Source: a virus. Taken from it: 24,761 nt of DNA. Position 1 is the stretch's first letter. Each line of letters opens with the position of its first letter. Both the position numbers and the translations under genes were made by a program. Of the stretch, positions 20,335-24,761 are shown piece after piece. A model generated the notes under the pieces. That model ran no database searches. It was not told the origin of the DNA and saw only the letters and a program-made list of their open reading frames with translations. Where the stretch lies: IMG/VR virus record IMGVR_UViG_3300032240_002236, positions 1-24,761 of that record; one strand, written 5' to 3'.

Positions 20335-20624
20335 ACCTACGCTCCTTGGAGTCCGAAATATTTTTGACTGGTCATTGGAAAAACTTTGACGAGTTAGAAA
20401 CAAATCTTTCTTTACCAGAACTACTTGCTTTACTTGAATCATCAAGAAAACAAATAGAAGATGAAAGAAGATTTCTTGCAGCAATACAGGGTGTTGATTT
20501 AGACGAAGATAAATCATCATCTGAAGAGGAGCATCGAGACATCGTTGGCCTACATGGTTTCCAAGCCTTTAATGAAGGATTTGGAATTAACGCTGGTATT
20601 GGTGTGTTGGAATTGGGGGAGTGA
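20268..20624 (+). CDS. Tail assembly chaperone, -1 frame extension (GT-like fusion)
   Basis: The -1 frame is open from 20268 to the TGA at 20622-20624. After slippage at 20295-20301 the fused protein would be about 208 aa: 101 residues of the first frame followed by 107 from this frame, beginning at position 20301. The extension starts PSGSGTSWDELDLRSLESEI and continues FLTGHWKNFDELETNLSLPE, a pattern I recognise from the second chaperone frame of actinophages. It then has a charged helix (SSRKQIEDERRFLAAIQG) and a Gly-rich end. A TTG at 20346 could serve as an independent start but has no Shine-Dalgarno, so frameshifting is the better explanation. Confidence 0.85.
   Translation, partial: NRWRIKIVRPKPSGSGTSWDELDLRSLESEIFLTGHWKNFDELETNLSLPELLALLESSRKQIEDERRFLAAIQGVDLDEDKSSSEEEHRDIVGLHGFQAFNEGFGINAGIGVLELGE
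20295..20345 (+). promoter_or_regulatory. Programmed -1 ribosomal frameshift signal
   Basis: The heptamer CCCAAAC (20295-20301) is read C CCA AAC in the first frame, a perfect X XXY YYZ site. After a 6-nt spacer, GGAGCG (20308-20313) pairs with CGCTCC (20340-20345). This encloses a second stem, CTAGTT (20317-20322) with AACTAG (20329-20334). The inner stem contains the first-frame stop codon TAG (20332-20334). Spacing and direction both fit a -1 shift. Confidence 0.85.
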
Positions 20625-20628
20625 TTAA

Positions 20629-23600
20629 TTGGCAAGAGTTGAATTAAACGTCGTTGCACTTGGTAATTTTTCAAGTGTTAACGCACAAGTTGCAGCCCTT
20701 AAAACACAAGTTGATCTCTTAAATAAGAGTTTAATGGGTGTTGGAATGGGTGCTACTCTTGCCAAAGACTTAAACGCTTCAGGTGCTGCATTTAAAGCAG
20801 CAATGCTTTCATCAGGACAATTTACTGCAACAACAGTAAAAATGACATCAGAGGTTGCCAAATTTGGTACGGCTCTTGAAACTGGTAAATTAAAGTTATC
20901 TGATTATTACAATATAATGATGAAGAAGTCTGGAGAGGCTACAGCATCACTTAAACTACTTGCAGCAGAACAAGTTAAACTTCAAAATTCAATTATTATG
21001 TCAGATCCTACAAAACGTGGGATACTTTCTGTATTTACTCCAACACAAATTAATGCTGTAGCAAATGCTACAAAACTTGCTACTATGGAACAAAATTTGT
21101 ATAATTTAGCAATTGCAAAAGGTTCAACAGCATTAATTACATGGGGTAAGAATACGCAGTGGGCGGGTCGCCAGTTATCTGTTGGTCTTACAATGCCTAT
21201 GGTTATGTTTGGTGCAGTTGCTGCTAAAGCATTTAAAGATACAAATACAGAACTTACAAGACTTCAAAGACTTTATGGTGTAGGTCTTGTAGCACCATCA
21301 CAGCAACAAATTGATAAAATTTCAACTTCAGTGGTTAACCTAGGTAAACAAATTGCTTCTACAATGGGTATTGCTCAAAAAGATGTTGCTGCTACAGCAG
21401 CAGATTTTGCTGCTATTGGTAGAACTGGCGATGATCTTTTAACTGCAACAACAGAAGCAATGCGTCTTTCTAAACTTGGAGGCGTTGATGCACATACAGC
21501 ATTTTTAACAATTACATCTTTGCAAAATACATTTAAAGTATCATCAGGAGATCTTAATGAAGCAGTAAACTTTTTTTCTGCTATTCAAAAACAAACAGCA
21601 TTAAATATTCAAGACGTATCAGACGCATTACCTAGAATTGGTCCAATTGTTAGACAATTAGGTGGTAACTATAGAGATACTGCACTTATGATGTTATCAA
21701 TGAAAGAAGCGGGAGTTCCAGCAGCACAGGCTGCTAACGCAATTAAATCTGCTATGGCATCTATGATTTCTCCAACAAGAGCAGCAAAAGATGCATTTGC
21801 TGGATTTAACATTAACCTAGCCTCACTTTCTACAAAAAGTCAAGGTAATCCAGTTGTAATGATTCAGGCTTTACAACAAGCATTATCACAAGTTGAACCG
21901 CTTGCTCGTGCACAACTTATTGAAAAGTTATTTGGTAAATTCCAGTTTGCTCGTGTAACTGCACTTTTGGACAACTTGGGTAAGGCTGGGTCACAAACAC
22001 AATTAGGTTTTAAAATTGCTGGTGCATCTATTAAAGAACTTTCAGATTTAACAGCACAAGAAATGAAACTTGCAACTGAGTCAACAACAGGTAAGTTTAG
22101 TAGAGCAGTTGAAAGTTTTAAAGCAACTATTTATCCAATTGGTCAAAAATTTCTTGAAATTATGACTATAATTTTAAAATTTGGTAATGCAGTAGGAAAA
22201 GCATTTAGTGGATTGCCAGGTCCAGTAAAATCAATTCTTGGCATATTTGCTGGCGGTGCAGCCTTGGCGGGACCAATCATTATGTTAACTGGTCTCCTTG
22301 CAAACTTTGCTGGATACATTATGAAAGGTATGCTTAATCTTAAATTACTTGCCACTGGCGGTACATCATTTAAGCAATTGCTTACACCAGAGTTAGTTGC
22401 TGCATCAACTGCAGCACAAGTATTTGATTCAAAAATTTTACAAGATGTAGAAGCAGTAGATTTATTATCCGCAGCAATTCAAAGACTTACAGTCAGCATG
22501 GAATCAATGGCAATGGCTATGAGCATGAGTGCTGGAGGTATTGGAGGAATGGCAAGAGTTGCACAGGTTGCAACAATGGCTAAAGCAGAGCAAATGGTTA
22601 TACCTGGCTTTGCAGATTCAGTAGTTGCTTTAGATCCAAATGCAGGTGGCGGTTATGTAACTGGACCAGGACCAAAGGGTGTAGATAGCATTCACGCAAT
22701 GATTGCTCCAGGAGAATCAGTTGTGTCTGCAGCAATGACTGAAAAACATGCTCCAATTATTAATGCTGTAATTAATGATACAGTTCCAGGATATGCAGGT
22801 TCAGTATACGGAGGCCCTCAATTAGGAGGAAATGTTCGTGGAAGTATTAGTTCTTGGGTTACACAAGAAGTAGGAAGAAGAGAAGCAGAACGTCTTGCAG
22901 CAGAAGCAGCAGTTTCATCAAGATTTAAAAATCTTCCAAATGACGCAGGAATGCAAGCAAGATTAACAGATGTAAGAAAATTTGCAGAAACATCTGCAGT
23001 ACCTAGACAATTACGTGCACAAGGATCATCTATGATGTGGGGATCTAAAGCAGCAGAAGAAGCAGCATTAAGATCTTACATGATGTCTGCTGGAATAACT
23101 GGAAATGCTGCAACAAATATGGCGGGAGTTCAAGTTGCACATATGGGTAATCCTTATGTAAATTCAACCACACCAGTTTTTGGAAATTCCTTTATGACAA
23201 AGGGAACTCAAATGAACAAACTTATGCCAGAGTTTGGTGCTGTAAATAGTTATGGAAATGAATTAACTAAAGGTGCAACCAAGGCTGGCGGAGTTGTAAA
23301 TAAATTTATTGCAGATACAGAAGCCCTTGCTGCAGCAGAAAAGAAACTAGGTTTAGCCGAGGGAGAATTACTTCCAATTATTGAAGAGATGAAACCAAAT
23401 ATTACTGCAGAAAATGAAATGCATGCAAAAATATTAAAAACTCTTGCAGATTATGATATTAATATGAAGATAAGTTCTGAAAAAGTTTTACAATCCGCTG
23501 GTGGAACATCTGCAGTTTTAGGTGCAAGATTAAGTTCTCCAAACGGAATGTATTCTTCACCAATGCCAATGTATTCAGGTAATGCTGCAACAATTGAAGG

Positions 23601-24761
23601 TGCAGCATCTAGATCTATTGCTCGTGAAGGTGTTATGCGAGACATGAATATGATGTATAAAAACCCAGCACTTCAAACACTTGAAAATAAGGTAAAACTT
23701 GAAGCAGCATCATTAAATGCTGGAATGTTAATTAATCCAGAATCACAATTGGCTTTAACTGCACAAGAAAGAAAACTTGCAGAGCAAATGGGATTAGCAG
23801 CATCTGAAGGATTAAAACTTGCAACCCCACAAGTTGTTGCTTCAGCAGAAAGAATGATGACAGAAACTTTAATTGGTGCAAAGGCTTCAGCAGGAATTGC
23901 AAGCCCAGCCGAAGTTTGGGCAGCACAAGTTGGTGCTCCACTTGCACAAGGAGTTGCTGAAGGTGTACAATTAGAATTACCATTAATTAAAACATCAGTT
24001 GGGTCCGCAATTCACGAATCATTATTAGAAGCGGTTGCTATTGCTAAAGCAGAAGCACCTGCAGCAGGTAAAGCAATTGACACAGCAATTGCAGAAAATA
24101 TTGTTGCTAATGCACCTATAGTTTCAGAAGCGGGTGCAGTTGTTGGAAGATCAGCAGTCCCTATCGGACCATTAGGTGCAAACGGCGGATTTACATCTTC
24201 AGAAATAAATAAAGTTGGCATGATGTCAAGATTTAGAAACCCAAGCATGGGAATGCGTATGGGTACTGGAATGGGTATGATGGGTGGAGCAATGGCTTTA
24301 TCTATGGCTGCACCTAATAATGAAGCAGCAAAAGCAGCATCATCTGCACTTATGATGGGTTCAATGATTGCAATGTTTAATCCTTTGGCGGGAGCAGCAG
24401 TTGCTGCAACTATGCTTGTTGTAAAAGGCATCGGTGCAATTATTGCAGCAGAAAAAGAACATAAGGCTATTACTCAATCTGCATATCAAGTTACATCAGA
24501 AGCACTTGCTAAATATAAAGATCAAATTGATAAAACTACAATTTCAGTAACTGGGCTTGCAGCAGCAGAAGATGCACGCAAAAATGGAAAGCAACCAAGT
24601 ACAGCAGATAAGAATGCTGCAACAGAAACTGGATTTACAGTAAAAGAAATTGAAGATAAAAAAGCACAACTTGAAAAGGCTGCAAAAGATGATCCAAAGT
24701 CCACTGCAGCAAGACAATATAATTTGCTTAAAGGAATGAATGATAGTTCTGGAAAATCACA
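20629..24761 (+). CDS. Tape measure protein (3' end outside the window)
   Basis: The TTG at 20629 lies 4 nt after the chaperone stop and is preceded by GGGGGAG. The frame is open to the right edge, so at least 1377 aa are present and the C-terminus is missing. The N-terminal 170 residues are helical and coiled-coil. Hydrophobic segments lie near residues 183-200 (GLTMPMVMFGAVAAKAF), 532-565 (SILGIFAGGAALAGPIIM) and about 1205-1270 (GMRMGTGMGMMGGAMALSM, then FNPLAGAAVAATML). Near residues 672-700 is GGGYVTGPGPKGVDS, then APGESVVSA, a peptide common in tape measure and minor tail proteins of actinophages. It sets tail length, acts as the core for tube assembly and may enter the host membrane during DNA delivery. 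Confidence 0.88.
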   Translation, partial: MARVELNVVALGNFSSVNAQVAALKTQVDLLNKSLMGVGMGATLAKDLNASGAAFKAAMLSSGQFTATTVKMTSEVAKFGTALETGKLKLSDYYNIMMKKSGEATASLKLLAAEQVKLQNSIIMSDPTKRGILSVFTPTQINAVANATKLATMEQNLYNLAIAKGSTALITWGKNTQWAGRQLSVGLTMPMVMFGAVAAKAFKDTNTELTRLQRLYGVGLVAPSQQQIDKISTSVVNLGKQIASTMGIAQKDVAATAADFAAIGRTGDDLLTATTEAMRLSKLGGVDAHTAFLTITSLQNTFKVSSGDLNEAVNFFSAIQKQTALNIQDVSDALPRIGPIVRQLGGNYRDTALMMLSMKEAGVPAAQAANAIKSAMASMISPTRAAKDAFAGFNINLASLSTKSQGNPVVMIQALQQALSQVEPLARAQLIEKLFGKFQFARVTALLDNLGKAGSQTQLGFKIAGASIKELSDLTAQEMKLATESTTGKFSRAVESFKATIYPIGQKFLEIMTIILKFGNAVGKAFSGLPGPVKSILGIFAGGAALAGPIIMLTGLLANFAGYIMKGMLNLKLLATGGTSFKQLLTPELVAASTAAQVFDSKILQDVEAVDLLSAAIQRLTVSMESMAMAMSMSAGGIGGMARVAQVATMAKAEQMVIPGFADSVVALDPNAGGGYVTGPGPKGVDSIHAMIAPGESVVSAAMTEKHAPIINAVINDTVPGYAGSVYGGPQLGGNVRGSISSWVTQEVGRREAERLAAEAAVSSRFKNLPNDAGMQARLTDVRKFAETSAVPRQLRAQGSSMMWGSKAAEEAALRSYMMSAGITGNAATNMAGVQVAHMGNPYVNSTTPVFGNSFMTKGTQMNKLMPEFGAVNSYGNELTKGATKAGGVVNKFIADTEALAAAEKKLGLAEGELLPIIEEMKPNITAENEMHAKILKTLADYDINMKISSEKVLQSAGGTSAVLGARLSSPNGMYSSPMPMYSGNAATIEGAASRSIAREGVMRDMNMMYKNPALQTLENKVKLEAASLNAGMLINPESQLALTAQERKLAEQMGLAASEGLKLATPQVVASAERMMTETLIGAKASAGIASPAEVWAAQVGAPLAQGVAEGVQLELPLIKTSVGSAIHESLLEAVAIAKAEAPAAGKAIDTAIAENIVANAPIVSEAGAVVGRSAVPIGPLGANGGFTSSEINKVGMMSRFRNPSMGMRMGTGMGMMGGAMALSMAAPNNEAAKAASSALMMGSMIAMFNPLAGAAVAATMLVVKGIGAIIAAEKEHKAITQSAYQVTSEALAKYKDQIDKTTISVTGLAAAEDARKNGKQPSTADKNAATETGFTVKEIEDKKAQLEKAAKDDPKSTAARQYNLLKGMNDSSGKS

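Noticed and set aside
20346-20624. Independent gene starting at TTG 20346
   Set aside because: There is no Shine-Dalgarno, and the frame is open back to 20268 through a perfect slippery heptamer with a downstream stem. A frameshift product explains it better.
24012-24431. Long open frame on the - strand (139 codons)
   Set aside because: It is antisense to the tape measure gene, has an Ala/Pro/Ile-biased composition that mirrors the GCA-rich coding strand, and no start signal. The other - strand frames are explained the same way.
1-24761. tRNA genes, CRISPR arrays, insertion sequences, integrase or attachment sites
   Set aside because: No cloverleaf-like sequence, regularly spaced direct repeats, transposase frames or inverted-repeat ends were seen. 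There is no gap of more than 300 nt without a gene.

Overview
The window is the late structural region of a tailed bacteriophage (long non-contractile tail, siphovirus-like), with every credible gene on the + strand. The DNA is AT-rich (roughly mid-30s % GC by eye) and genes are tightly packed, with many TAATG or GTGA stop/start overlaps. The host cannot be read directly. Apparent leaderless starts, TTG/GTG starts, and an HK97-type head module with a slippery tail-assembly-chaperone pair fit a phage of a low-GC actinobacterium, for example a freshwater one. Gram-positive-type PASTA domains in a virion protein agree. This host assignment is inference. No integrase, repressor, terminase, lysis or replication gene is visible, so only part of the genome is here.

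Layout. (1) 1-8222 is an adhesion/tail-fibre block: a small coiled-coil repeat protein; a short beta-rich protein; two full-length paralogous fibres of about 500 aa, each followed by a small acidic accessory gene; a beta-domain protein between them; a LamG-like lectin; a second short beta-rich protein; and a 748-aa mosaic with a coiled coil, FN3-like domains, two PASTA repeats, Pro-Thr and poly-Gly linkers and a 26-cysteine tail. (2) 8254-9459 is a three-gene non-structural island: an unknown protein, a Cys-rich zinc-ribbon-like protein and a 2-oxoglutarate/Fe(II) oxygenase. (3) 9473-11287 is a second LamG-type tail protein. (4) 11348-15890 is the head module: an unknown small protein, the portal, a prohead protease with a scaffold domain (probably also made alone from an internal start), and the major capsid protein. 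(5) 15978-19005 is the connector series: SAP/HeH-like head protein, head-tail adaptor, head-closure-like protein, HK97-gp10-like neck protein and tail terminator. (6) 19103-24761 is the tail: tube protein, the two tail assembly chaperone frames joined by a -1 frameshift signal, and a tape measure protein that runs off the right edge.

Expression. An extended -10 motif, TGnTATAAT or a close variant, recurs just upstream of the transcription blocks. Where it lies only 6-10 nt from the start codon there is no Shine-Dalgarno sequence (leaderless starts at 8254, 9473, 11348, 13325). Where it lies further away a Shine-Dalgarno sequence is present (142, 15978, 19103, 19999). The capsid and tail-tube genes, whose products are the most abundant in a virion, share a nearly identical leader (AAGGTGGTGA). 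Each is followed by a hairpin over its stop codon, a GC-rich hairpin with a GNRA loop, and a new promoter.

The strongest items for follow-up are the PASTA/Cys-rich virion protein beside a prolyl-hydroxylase-like enzyme, the leaderless promoter class, the nested scaffold start, and a complete -1 frameshift signal (CCCAAAC, 6-nt spacer, two-tier stem).
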